NCBI GenBank assembly: GCA_001466705.2
Contig: LATX02000021.1
Coordinates: 1-64,000 of the forward strand
DNA: 64,000 nt
Source: Moniliophthora roreri
Lineage: Eukaryota; Basidiomycota; Agaricomycetes; Agaricales; Marasmiaceae
Direction of reading: 5' to 3'
Of this stretch, positions 10,250 to 23,841 are shown in pieces. Numbering within the stretch: the stretch's first letter is position 1; each line of letters opens with the position of its first letter. A program made the position numbers and the translations under genes. Under the pieces are notes generated by a model. It worked only from the letters and a program-made list of their open reading frames with translations, had not been told where the DNA came from and did no database searches.

Positions 10250-10737
10250 GTTGAATTAGTCTTACCAGAGGTATATCCTCTGTGTCCTTGGTTCAATGTT
10301 CAAGGTTTGTGATAGTATCTAAACTAAAGTTAGTTGGCATAGGATTAGCTTGACCTTTTGTTATGACTGAAAGCTATTACTAGGTTTCAAGCTTATCTGA
10401 ATCAATCAGGTTTAAGTAAGAGCTTTGAGATTTGATAACTAAGGTCAAGCTGAAGAGCTAGACCTCTAATAGTACAGTCTATATACAACTTACTACTACC
10501 AAATATAGTATAGTAAGTATATAGTCTTTGTCATGTATTCTTACTTATTGTAGTAAGAGAGACATAAAAGTGGAAATATATAAGTGTCTTTGAATGGAAT
10601 TGATAATAAAAGAAATGCATATGTGTCTGTATGTGCCCACTATGTGGATTATAACATATGATATGAACTCAATATTACTATTTACAATATTCATATATCA
10701 AGCTATACTGCATAGACACACATGACCTAGGCTAGTA
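10250..10737. other. AT-rich intergenic sequence, nothing recognised
   Basis: This may be the leader of the reverse-strand gag element. No gene, LTR end or RNA gene was identified. Confidence 0.4.
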
Positions 10738-11305
10738 CATCTGGGTTTAAAATTGGCTGAGCTCTCATTATGATTGAGATTACCTGTTTGAGTCTGTGGG
10801 AATCTTTAAAAAAGACCAGAAAAGGAAGCATTCTGTTGGAATGTTCCTGGGATTTGCCAGGGATAGTCATTGTGAAACTTTTGTTAGCTGGTCACTGCCA
10901 TGTCTGCCAGCATTGTCTTTCACAATACACATTTTTTCATTCAACCACAACCATCATGACTGTGTTCCAGCATGCACAAGATCTTTCAATCTCTTCTGAA
11001 CCTCCAAAAATGCATTAAAAGAATTAGTGGAAGTACCTTCAAGGTGAAATAAACTGCCCTTAAAGGTCTTGGCTGTCCCTCTAGTCTTCTTCTGTGTGCC
11101 AGGTATGAAGACATGAGTACAGTGAAGAAAGTATATGTACATCAGGATGCTGCATGCATTGAACAACTGCAGGGAATGGTCATCTCAGGGTACCAACAGA
11201 GTCCTTTCTAATATGGTCTTTCTTTTCAAAGTCCTATAGACTCAAAAAGGGAATTGTGATCAAGCTCAATCATAATGAGGGCTCAGCCAAATTTAAACCC
11301 AGATG
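10738..11305. mobile_element. MITE with about 90-bp terminal inverted repeats and TA target
   Basis: The ends read CATCTGGGTTTAAA on the left and its complement on the right. Similarity of the two arms continues for about 90 bp (GGCTGAGC.CTCATTATGATTGAG, then TTTGAGTCTRTRGGA). TA dinucleotides lie directly outside both ends (10736-10737 and 11306-11307), as expected for Tc1/mariner-type insertion. The 568-bp interior has no convincing transposase, so it is a non-autonomous element. Family assignment is inferred from the TA target and end structure. Confidence 0.65.
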
Positions 11306-11493
11306 TACAGGTCCTTCTATACATGCTTGTCATCATCATAGAAGGGCCAGACTCAGGTCTACACATGACCCAGGATTTATTTCCTATGTTATTTGATACT
11401 CTGAATTCAACTATAGTCACATGACACCTAGATTACTGCCTGTGTTTTTGAGGCTTTCTAAACACCCATTGAATATGATGCTAATAAGATACC

Positions 11494-12173
11494 TGTTACA
11501 CTCGTATGACTTGGCTTGGCCATGACCTGTATGAGACATGCTTATGCGTCTCCTCTGTCATAACCTACACATTCTATTAATCTCCGCCATTGTACATCTT
11601 ACAACACGTTTTCTTGTAGCAACATCTTGGTTATTGTCCTCATGGACTACATATGTTCTCTATGTTGTATTCTCTCCCATTAGATATAAACCACTGTATT
11701 CTACCATTATACCCCAAGTGGAAAATTAATGTTGTTCTACGCTCTTCTCTTCTCCCCACTACTTTTCTCTCTCAATCTCACTCATGTGGAGACCCTTCAT
11801 CTTGGCCAAGCTCCGTAGTTCAGTAGTGCTGTTGCCAATAGCTTCAGCGAACCCACCTCCTTCGTACAGTGATCCTCATATGGTACTCTCCTTGCCATTC
11901 GGCCATACTTGTCCTTGTCTTTTGCATAGTCCTAACAGTAATTTTCCACTTGGGGTATAACAGTAGAATACAGTGGTTTATATCTAATGGGAGAGAATAC
12001 AATGTGGAGAATGTATGTAGTCCATGAGGACAATAACCAAGATGTCGCTACAAGAAAACATGTTGTAAGATGTACAATGGCGGAGATTAATGGAATGTGT
12101 AGGTTATGACAGAGGAGACATGTAAGCATGTCTCATATGGGTCACAGCCGAGCCAATTCATATGAGCATAACA
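11494..12173. mobile_element. 680-bp foldback element, TGTTA...TAACA, 5-bp target duplication
   Basis: Two arms of exactly 235 bp (11494-11728 and 11939-12173) are inverted repeats of each other with high similarity, separated by a 210-bp spacer. The outer ends are TGTTA and TAACA. ATACC flanks both sides (11489-11493 and 12174-12178), a perfect 5-bp target duplication. The TG...CA termini and 5-bp duplication are LTR-retrotransposon features, while the long palindromic arms are foldback-like. It may be two LTRs in head-to-head arrangement mobilised as a unit. Short open frames in the arms mirror each other and are probably not genes. Confidence 0.8.
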
Positions 12174-12178
12174 ATACC

Positions 12179-15120
12179 CTGAAGTTGCTCCCTACCCTTT
12201 CATTGGTCACTGAATCTGAATCTGAAGTCACCTTGGTACAGTAATCATCCTCTGAGGAGCTATTCTATAATTACTGGCTAAATTATTTGTACAATAATTA
12301 TGCCTCATGAAAGGTATATTAGAGCACTGTGAATGCCTGGATAAGTATATATTCCTCATCAGTACATCAATAAAGAAGTTCTAACTATGCTTCAGCCTAT
12401 TCAAATCACTCTCTGTTCTGTAAGACCACTAAAACCCCAAAAAAGTAAATTTGGCTGTAGTAGTTCAGAAGAAAATACTACATCCATAAGCTTCTGTCTC
12501 CAGCAAATAGACATATAGAGGATGTCCCAGCTATGAGGGATAGCATTAATAGATCCCGTACAGTACTATCTATTATCCTATTTCAGGTTTTTTCAGTATT
12601 TTGCTGATATATACACCAATACCCAATTGAACTAGCTTCCAAAACTATTTCCCCATATACTAGGACACTTAATCTATGTATTCACCACTTAGGACATCTC
12701 TATAAGAATCATAAGGCATTTACCAGATTGCATAAAGTTAAAATGTCCATATTCTGCATATACAGACTATTTACCTATTTAATATAGTACTAAAGTCAAT
12801 GGGGAAAGGTCATCTCAGAGCAGCAATAGGCTTTATAAGTATATAAGACTATAAAGGTGAAAGACTGGTCATTAGGAAAATTCATATCAATACTATATTC
12901 TGCACATACAGGCTGTTTGCTTATTTATTGTGCTGCTTTTGACATGCTTATGCCCTTGAAATCACAGAAAAGGCATTCTATTATATAACAGATAATACTG
13001 ATCCAAATTACCTATATTATGGCCCCTCCAGCATGCTCCAATATAGTCCAGTATGTACATGGTAATACATATTACAGCATTACTATATCAAACAATGTTA
13101 TATAACATTATTTTTGGTACTATTATACAGCTCTGGCTAAGGTGAGTCCAAATTTCTGCTATCTTTAGTAGTAGGTCTTGGTGCCAAAAGTTTTAGTTCT
13201 TACTAAGCATTTCAGCAAAAGGTTTCCATATACTTCCATCTGATGTCAGACTTCTTCAGCACTGCTATCCAGTTTCTTGCTTACCTCAGTTTTCTGCAAT
13301 TATTAGTAAGCAGTAGATCAATCAGGATGGGCTAGCAGCTCCTGCTAAACAAACTGGATTGTAGCCAGAACTTCTATGATTCCACTGATTACTCAAGCAA
13401 TTGCTATAGTTGACTGTGAACCTTGAATGTACATACACCTCCTAATTCCCAAAATTCAGTAAGCAAAGTTTCATTCACAAATAGTTATGCTGAGAAAGAG
13501 CCAGTTTTTGGTTTGTTTTAGTCTAGAACACTCACAGAATGATATCTGGAGCATGCTTCTGGGATTAGGTCAAGGTCTACCAAGTGTCTTCCACTTTATG
13601 AACCACAATCTGATTGTACCAAATCTATTTCCCTTAGATTAACCTTATATACCATTGCCAAGGAGTTCAAGGTCAAAAAAAAAAAGATTTCTCATACAAT
13701 TTTCAAGATTTTGCACTATGTCTCTTCTCAAAACTGACTTATGCCCCTCTTCTAGCTTCAATAGATGTCAATTTGAGTCCCTGAAATACTGTAGCTTGTA
13801 TCAGAGGTTCTGAGAGATTCTAAGACTCTTAGTTCAAGTGCCACAAGCTGCCAAGGTGTGTGACCTGCTTCCTCTTTTGTCTTTTCTCTGACTTAATCAT
13901 ATACAGGTAATCTTCTCAACTTCTCAAGAGCTTGCTTTTTCTCAGAATCCAGAGAAATTTTTTCCTAATTTTTTAATTACAGAAGTTTATCCAATCAGAA
14001 CTGTCAAGTCATCAACTGAATCAACCTTTCTCCCAGTCAATCAATTATTATAACTCATGAACACATTATGCAACTGTAGCAATGTCTAAATCAGACTTTA
14101 GAACCATCTAGAAACATGACTCAGTTCATAGTGCTGGCCAGGCAAATATTATTCATCTCTATGTCCTACTTTCTTACTATTTGGTACTCTCATACACCCA
14201 TATATTTTCTTAGTAGGCTTGATACATCCAACAATACATTAAGTACAGATGTTAAAGTCTGCAGAATTTATATTATTCTTAACCAAGACCCTCAGATCCT
14301 TCTGGAGCCTCTGATTAAAAACTATAATACTCAAGAGACTATGTTTTGAAGCCAGAAGAGAGATATAAACTAGCTTTTAAGTACTTTGAGTAGGGAACAT
14401 GGTGCAAAATTTTGAAAATTGTGTGAGAAAATCATTACTTTGACCTTGAACTTCTTGGCAACAATACTTGTAGCTTATTGTAACCATTAGCATGATGTAA
14501 ATGCAATCTCATTTTCAACTCCAACATTAAGAGGCACATAAAGATATAGTCTTGAGTATTCAGACCGATGATACACATTGACAATCACAAGCGATGTGTG
14601 TGTATGCAGTCTGGTGAACTGGCATGGCAAAGTACTGCAGGCATTTTTTTGTATTAGGTAATCATATGTTCTCTGCCTTTACCTGCATCAGCTGTAAGTA
14701 CTGTATGCCATATATTGCCCAATACATCAAGTTTTACACCCAAAGTTTGTCCCATCTGATGCTGAAAGATCTCTCAGAGGCTTTCACCAAGCTAAAGAGA
14801 AGAAATTAACCATATGCTATTCTTCATAATCCTGGAGGATATTGGGCCAGAATTTGATGCTTCTAGAGGCTGCTAATTCAAGAAACAAACAACCTTGTTC
14901 TGAGCTCTATTTTATTTTATTTTATTTTTGAGAAGGCATGTTGGGTCTCTGGATATCATATTTCAAAAGATGGTGCACATGCTGTACTGGGCAACTGGTT
15001 ACACTCATACCTGACTGATTAGCTAATACAAAAAAATACCTATAGTTCCCACCTGTAATGTGCTACAAGACTAATGAAGATAGCAGATGCTGCTGGTACA
15101 GCCTCTACCCCAATTATATA
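12179..15120. other. AT-rich gene-poor stretch
   Basis: About 2.9 kb with no long open frames, no recognised protein similarity and no clear repeat boundaries. It contains short homopolymer runs (for example an A-run near 13675) only. It is probably old, unrecognisable transposon sequence. Confidence 0.4.
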
Positions 15121-15620
15121 TCACTATGTACAAGGTGTTCTTTTAACATGGTTTTCTGATTGAGAACACACTGAATCTTCTTGCAAAAAGAATTTTTATA
15201 AAACCATATATAAATTCTAAATTTAAATTATGTCCTCTCAACAAGAATATGCCTGGAGAATACTAAATTTTCAGTAGCAAAAGATATAGAATTTTCATTA
15301 AATTGAAAATGCTCAGAAAATGCTGATAAGATAAGATAAAAATTCCATATTTTCTATTGTGAGAAAGTCAGAGAAAACACTAGGAAAACACTATATTTTA
15401 AAGCAGTTCTTAGATAGTTTTCATATAGTTTTCCTTTTGTATTTAACATGTTTCCTTTAATATAAAATTCAAAATCTTATATTTATTTTCTAACAATATG
15501 TGATGATAACTTGAAACTAATAGAATTTTCTAAGTGTTGTCTGGAAGCAAATATATAGCAGTATTCTGAGTGTATTTCCTTTGTATTAATAGCATAAAAA
15601 GAACACCTTGTATGTAGTGA
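15121..15620. mobile_element. 500-bp AT-rich MITE with 24-bp terminal inverted repeats
   Basis: The left end is TCACTATGTACAAGGTGTTC and continues TTTT. The right end (15597-15620) is its complement with two mismatches, so the element is exactly 500 bp. The interior is very AT-rich and contains repeated GAAAATGCT/AGAAAA words but no gene. No target duplication is evident at the chosen boundaries. Confidence 0.65.
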
Positions 15621-17375
15621 CTACATCTATACTACACAAAAATACAAGGCAGAGACATAAGGTTTTTCTGGAATAAAGAATTTTTTAGCTCCAGAGGGAT
15701 GTAGTAGGATAACAGATAAGATTGCTCAGATCCCTCAAAGCACATGACACCCTGAATAGCTTTGTATACAGCCTACTATAAACATGGGTGCCTGCTCATC
15801 ACCCCACCTCCGGCGGGCTCCTTGCAGGCCCATATTACTGCTCAAAAATCTTAATATGGTGGCTCATATTAAGTAATGAGAGATGAAGGCGGAGATGTAT
15901 GATTCCAGATACAAACACAGACATGACAAGAAAGTGAAAATAGACAAAATTACCCAAGAGGCACGTGAGGTTATACATATATGGGTATTTACTAATGTTG
16001 ACAATCTGGCTCATGTGGGTCTTGTCATATACAGCTGAACCTTCAGGTTCAGCAATAAGTGAGTGTCTAAGGATGCATTAGGAAACCCAGTACATGATTT
16101 TGCTTGCGTTTTGGTTCACTTTTTTTTGGCATTTTTGGCCGAGAAGTGAGGTGCTGCAAGTTAGGTCCAAGCCCTGAAAAGCTGCCAGCCTACTGAGTCC
16201 TCTGTCATCCCTCCCTCATCCAAAGGAAAGTATATTCTATATTCAGATAGAGTGTATTGCAAGTGAAACAGCACTAAAAGAGTCTGAATGTGAGTGAGGA
16301 AAGTGGGATAAATAGGGCACTTGACTGCCGGGAGGGACAGGCAAATGCCTGCAGTAAAAGCGGCAAAAAGCCAGCAAGCACCTTGCCCCGCCCACTACTG
16401 AAACATCATACATGGAGTTTTTTTTTTTTTCAAGATTTACCATGATTTTAGATCTAAATATTTCCATGTAAGGACACGACATTACCATATATCTACAGCC
16501 TGCCACATTCGGTCTGGACATATGTCTGAAATGATAGTAAAATTCTGTGGATGATCGATGATCTTCCACTCCATTCGAATGCTACTTAGATCAAACAGTT
16601 CTATCTGCATCATGATATGTCTCTGTAGAGTGATGATGCTCTGGAGTCCAGGTAAGGGGAGATCTGTAGCATTGTTTCACTTCACTTCTTGTAGACTAGA
16701 GCGATAAATGCTATTGGTGTATAGGAAAACAGCTACTGACCTACTGACCTTCTTGTACCTGACTGCAATCCCATCATAACTCAAAAGTTACGATAGTTTT
16801 GATACAAAGCTGTACAGCGCTCCAGGTACTCACTGGTATAAAGGTACAGGTACCCTCTCAGCATCGTAAATTCGAAGGCATGACAACTGTGGGTACAGTC
16901 ATGGAGCTATAACCTTGAACGGTACTAGTGCTAGTGCCGACCTGGCTTTAAGTATCTACTACTACTACTCCTTTTTGGACGGTATCCGTACTGCGAGTCT
17001 TTTTGATGAAAGATTGACCTGAATCACTGAAGTTGATGATGATGAGAGTGTGAGAAAAGAATGCGCTGGTAAGAGCAGCAAGATTTCTCACCCTCATGGC
17101 CTGTCCGCATGTTCCAATCCTCTTTGAGCTGTTTCGTTTCGTCCTGAATGTGTTCTTCTCATTCCTTTTGCCCTTATCGTGAACCGAAATGGATCGAAGG
17201 GATGGCGTAATTCTTTGTCCATCATGCTCAGCTGCCTAAGTAAGACCGCCGCGAGCACGCCATTGTAGCGCTAGATCAACGCTAGATTTCCGCGAAACTA
17301 TTTATTCAGATCGATGCCTATTTCCATCGATTTCCCCATCTTTCTTATCTTTCACGTCAACCATCGTAGTCTCCA
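15621..17375. other. Boundary between repeat-rich flank and gene island
   Basis: AT-rich up to about 16.7 kb, then base composition becomes more even. A short self-complementary run (CTGAACCTTCAGGTTCAG, near 16034) and an ACTACTACTACT run (near 16960) are present. The last few hundred bases before 17376 should hold the promoter of the downstream sulfhydrylase gene. No gene is recognised. Confidence 0.4.
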
Positions 17376-19166
<1,791 letters not shown>

Positions 19167-19641
19167 GGGCCGCAGATTGTTATTGTTTGTATACCCTAAA
19201 GTAAATTTGTATCATATAACAATGCTTGTAGTTTTCAACGTGGTAGCAGCTGAAGAAAGAGAAAGTGCAAGTTTGATCAATTCGTTCCATCGACGATTTG
19301 ACATCGGGCCCGATACGCCAGCACCATGAACATACTGTTGCCGATTTCCAATTGTAATCTTTAGATACGGACCTTTCACCGGTCTAATCAGATTATGACT
19401 GGAAGGTGTCGAAGCGTCTCAAGTGGTACTGCAGGGCACTCTCGCTTCGTTTTGAACAATTGACTGTACATATCCATGCTTATATACCATACAGAAATGT
19501 AGAAATGTGCTGAACTCGGTGAATGCAAATGTCAAACGTGACCATAATATAGTGATGAATAAAATTTAAGTTATTTCAAAATGCAAAGGAATACCGAACC
19601 GAGGATAACCCATCAAGCCCCCGAAGTTGTCGCAGCCCTCT
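19167..19641. other. Intergenic region between convergent genes
   Basis: It separates the 3' ends of the sulfhydrylase (+) and CENP-C (-) genes and presumably holds both 3' untranslated regions. An AATAAA-like run lies near 19557. No gene is seen. Confidence 0.5.
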
Positions 19642-21657
19642 TCAACTGCCTCCCGAACCTGAACCCTTCTCACCGCCACTAGTGGCTGCCCTGACCATTG
19701 AAGACGTGCCTGCGGTCGAGTTGGGTGCAGCAGGCTTCTGCGGAGATACTGTGTCTCTATCAGCGGTAACCATCCTAGCCTGAGTGAAGAATAATCTCGC
19801 TGGTCGATCCGAGATATTTTCTATGAAATATTGATTCCCTAGATAAGCAAGTGACACATATAGTTAGTCGTCAAGTCGCCATAGTTATGACGGTAAGACC
19901 TCACCTCGAGGAACCATGAACATCGCCCCTTGACAAAGTATCATACTATTCTCTTCGTTGATCTTGACATTGACAGCTCCCTCAAGAATACAAAATACCT
20001 AGGAGAAGATGAGCACGCACCCACGCACTGGTAGCGTTCGGAGAGAAATCGACTCACATAGGTGTTGTCCCTCGTAGGCTTACTGGGTTTTCTACCCTTC
20101 TCAGGGATAACCAGTTGTCCTGCAGCGATGAACTGTTCGTCCCCAAATATCTTCTGAAATTGCCAAGCCGAGTTACTAGCTTCCTGAAAGGTGACGTTCT
20201 TGGACAGACAAGCAAGGCCTAGAGTCAATGGTGAGCATGGAGGATATCTTCAGGTAAATAGGACACCCACGTTTCTCGACCAACTCTCTCGTTCGCCAAT
20301 CGATAACCTGTCCGCGTTCCATTGTATCGTCGTCCCACCCTTTCTCAGGAAAATCATTGGGATCACGAGATTGAGCTTGACCAGAATCTGGTGGTCGACT
20401 TCTGCTCTTGGTGGTTCGCTTGCGCTTCTTGCTGAGAGGTTCAACTGGTTCCTCGGGAATACGAACGATCTCCTTTATATGAGGTACCAAGATTTGGCCG
20501 TCCTTATGACTAGGCCGACCGTATATGACTTTCTCGTTACGCCAATACTGAAGGGGCTTGTAGGATTTCCGCTGAGACCGACGAACTCCTAAAAAAAGCG
20601 AGTGAGTAGTGTTTAACGGAAGGGGCACGGTGATGAATACCGTCGGTGTAGTTTTCCTTCAAATTCGTGGACTGTACTTTCTGCTTAGGCTTCTTGATGA
20701 CTTTCTCCTTTGATGGCTCTGCTACACGTTGTTTCTTTGCCCTCGAGTCTTCCTCCTCCTCCTCTTGTTCTCCCGGATCATCTTCATACGGCGATGGTTC
20801 ATCTACATCGTTGCCCATATCATTAAGGTCCAGCAAAGGGTCATTCTCTTCCTCTTCTTCATCCTCTTGTGCAACCTGCTTTCCCTTCCCGATGTTCTTG
20901 GGTGTAGGTGTGACCTCTGACCAGTTGGCGTTGCGCGATGATGCTGGAGGAACCGGCGTGCGTTCCTCCTCTTCGTCTCCATCTTCCTCATCGTCATTTT
21001 CTATATCGTTGAATGAACGACTCTGAGGCGAAGGGGTCTGTGCTGGATAGTCGATAGCACCGTTGGTCATGCTCATATCCATGGAATAACCCTCTTCGTT
21101 GATTGAGGTGTCCGCCAAGGACAAACGAGAGGTTCCAGCAGAGTAGGCATCACCTCGAGCTAAGCGACTTGTGGAACTTCGATGCGGCGAAGGAATGGCA
21201 TCGTAGAAATCATTTGTGGTCCGTGAAACTGCACGCGACCGAGAAGAACTAACTCGAGGAATAATGGGAGAGGTTGGCTGTCGAACATTAGCAATGTAAT
21301 GCATAGGACCTGTTTAGAATTTAGCATAAGTCGAACTTGGATAGAACTGAGACGCGCACTGTCGATATCCATGTCTTCCTCGCCACCTCCATCATCATCA
21401 CTCAGGACCAGATCTTCCTCTGGTAGTGATTCCTTTCTTTTCTTCCCCTTCCCTTTGACCTGGAACGGTGTCAAAGTATCTGCCTGTCTAACAACATCCT
21501 CAAACGGCTCAAACCCGTCCGAATCTACATCCGCTCGCTGGACTTGCACACCAGTTTTCTTCGCGACGTCGTAGTTTTCGCCTCGATAAGGAACATGAGG
21601 TTTTGGGGGTCCACGCCGTGTACCAGTGCTACTTCTTCGAGGCGCGTCTTGAGCCAT
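19642..21657 (-). CDS. MIF2: Centromere protein CENP-C / Mif2
   Basis: This is the inner-kinetochore protein that binds the CENP-A nucleosome and dimerises. Exon 1 starts MAQDAPRRSSTGTRR and has the Mif2 N-terminal block (KPHVPYRGENYDVAKKTGVQ, then DGFEPFEDVV). A long acidic, Ser-rich linker follows. Next comes a near-perfect CENP-C motif, VRRSQRKSYKPLQYWRNEK, at about 20590-20530, whose Arg and Trp residues contact the H2A/H2B acidic patch and the CENP-A tail. The C-terminal cupin (SAWQFQKIFGDEQFIAAGQL, VFCILEGAVNVKI, NQYFIENISDRPARLFF) mediates dimerisation. It has about six exons and roughly 590 residues. An in-frame ATG 12 codons upstream (21693) is possible, but MAQD fits the short divergent promoter better. 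It is head to head with the thiouridylase gene. Confidence 0.93.
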
Positions 21658-21737
21658 TTCGTGGTCGGTGATTCGATGACATGAAGGTGTCAACGAATTG
21701 GCGCGTGTGGTCGTGCTTGGTCAGTCACGCACTTCGG
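21658..21737. promoter_or_regulatory. 80-bp divergent promoter, CENP-C / thiouridylase
   Basis: The chosen start codons of the two opposite-strand genes are only 80 bp apart, so transcription signals must be shared or overlap the 5' ends. No TATA box is evident. If upstream in-frame ATGs are used (21693 on minus, 21681 on plus) the coding regions would overlap. Confidence 0.55.
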
Positions 21738-23423
21738 ATGGCCTCCTTCACCAAGTTCAGATTCTGCCACCGGACTGCTGTAAAGCAATTCATATCAAGA
21801 TCTTTTGCGAGCCATGCTACTCAGAACGAGCCTAAACAGGGAGATAAAGGTGATTTTCTTTCATTTTTAGCTCGTTCTAGGAGTTTTTTTTTTTTTACAT
21901 ATCTTTTTGCACAGTGGTGATCGCTATGTCTGGCGGTGTAGACTCATCGGTGGTCGCGAGATTATTGACTGAAAGGGTTCGGAACCAATCTCGAACTCAC
22001 GTAACGACAAAATTCAAATCAATTACTTCAGGACCATGACCTCTCTGCAGTATTTATGCGGAATTGGGATCTCCGTGACGAGTCTGGGACCGACGAAGGA
22101 TGTCAGTGGGAACGAGATTGGAATGACGTGCAACGACTCTGTAAGGCTCTTGACATACCATGCAAAATGGTGCGTCAACTCTGTAAACGAGTGTGTAAAG
22201 ACCCTTAACCATGGCTTTAGGTCGATCTCTCCAAGGAATACTGGACCAGAATTTTTGAGCCCTCGTTAGAGATCTGGCAATCAGGTCAAACTCCAAACCC
22301 CGATGTTTTGTGTAACAGGTCATTCATCTATCGCGTTCCATGAAACCCAACCGCTCATGCTTACCCAGAGAAATCAAATTTGGGGCACTTCTCGATCAAC
22401 TATCCCTTGACGAAGGAACTTGGCTTGCTACAGGTCATTACGCTCGCAAAGTATGGCAAGAGGGCTCAAACCCTCGACCTAAGCTGCTCAGCGCAAAGGA
22501 TCGAATCAAAGATCAAGCCTTTTATCTCGCCTCCATTAATGAAACCGGTCTCTCGCGTGCTCTATTTCCCCTCGGCAACCTCCTCAAATCTCAAGTGAAA
22601 GAGATGGCCAGAAAGTGGAACCTGGATGCTGTGGAGAGGAAGGAAAGCACGGGGTTATGCTTTATCGGTGAAAGGAGTGGACGATTTAGTCAATTTCTTA
22701 GTACGTCTTGACTACACAGACTAGATGGAGCATATACTGACTTCCAGACACTTAGCTTCATATATAACACCAAAACCAGGCCCCATATATGACCTTTTGA
22801 CACACAAGCAAGTTGGAGAACATCGGGGTTTGTGGTCGTTTACCACCGGTGAAAACGCTCGGATTTCTGGAATGTCGCAACGAATGTTTGTTGCTCATAG
22901 AGATACGAAGTTGAACGCCATCTTTGTCGTTCCAGGGGGGTTGGTGCCTTTTTTGATCGGTATGAGCCGGAGCTGAAGGTGATATAGGGACAACAAACTC
23001 CTGCACTGCGATACTGTCGTGCTGCACGACTGGTCTTGGATATGGCGCGATACACTCCCGCCTGGGCTCTCAACTACCGAGGGGTTCGAGGGCTTTGCGA
23101 AAATTAGACATCGGATGAGTGCTGTACCATGTACAGTTAAATTGTACGCGCCTCTTATCTAGTCTTCGGATTGCATTAACCGTGGCTTTAGAATACCCGT
23201 TTCAGCGATACCCTCAGTGTTCACTCGAGAAGATGGTCAAGGGCAAGAACAGGCTCTGACCGTGACATTCTCCGATCCATACATCCAAAGTGGCGTGTCT
23301 CCCGGCCAAATCGCAGCTATATGGGACTCGGACGGCGAATGGTGCTTAGGATGTGGGTCCATCGGTGCAGCGTATTCGATGGATCTAGTCACGGCGCTAG
23401 ACGATTTCAGCAAATCCCTCTAA
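21738..23423 (+). CDS. MTU1: Mitochondrial tRNA-specific 2-thiouridylase
   Basis: This enzyme puts sulfur on the wobble uridine (s2U34) of mitochondrial Lys, Glu and Gln tRNAs (TRMU/MTU1, yeast Slm3, bacterial MnmA). The start MASFTKFRFCHRTAVKQFIS is Arg-rich and acid-poor, as a mitochondrial presequence should be. The PP-loop VVIAMSGGVDSSVVARLL binds ATP. The catalytic cysteines lie in NPDVLCNREIKFG and STGLCFIGER, and TGHYAR is also present. The C-terminal barrel runs from the WSFTTGENARISG segment to the final GAAYSMDLVTALDDFSKSL. Short introns interrupt after QGDKG, LLTER, CKM, LCNR, RFSQFL and others. A decayed duplicate of its 3' part lies inverted at 43.1-43.5 kb. Confidence 0.92.
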
Positions 23424-23841
23424 TAAATTATGATTAGAGGAAGCAGTCGTAACCTACATATATATCGATCACTACCCACAATTTATAGTCAGCGACTACT
23501 GTCTTGCTCTATTCCTTCAAACGCACAGACTGGGAACCAAAGTTCGCTAACTAGCATTGGCTACGAAGCATAGGATGGTATAAAAGCAAAGATCATGGTT
23601 GTGACTGTGAATGGAGTGGCAGAGGAACATACTGATCCCTGTCTAAGCAGTTTTGTGTCCAAAATACGAACAGAACGGTAAAGGCGATAGTGGACCTATC
23701 GCTAACACGCACGGGTGTGGGAAGTGAAGATAGCAAATTTCCATCTGATACAAGCCTTCCTGGGAATAATGGTTCGTCCTCTTCGTTGACGTAGTTGCGT
23801 GGTTGGCATGGAAAGTCTGGATTGCAAGCTGCACTCTGTAT
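23424..23841. other. Intergenic region between convergent genes
   Basis: It lies between the thiouridylase 3' end (+) and the Esf2 3' end (-). An AATAAATTATG-like run just after the thiouridylase stop could serve polyadenylation. No gene is recognised. Confidence 0.45.

Noticed and set aside
11538..12129. Mirror-image 63-65 codon frames encoding similar peptides
   Set aside because: They are translations of the two arms of the foldback element, not duplicated genes.
16034..16052. Short perfect palindrome CTGAACCTTCAGGTTCAG
   Set aside because: It is too short and isolated, with no U-run or repeat family, to call a regulatory or RNA feature.
16243..16569. 108-codon minus-strand open frame upstream of MET17
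   Set aside because: Its composition is unremarkable, it includes a homopolymer run read as Lys, and no domain or exon context supports it.
20667..21026. Ser-rich plus-strand open frame
   Set aside because: It is the antisense shadow of the acidic Glu/Asp-rich linker of CENP-C.
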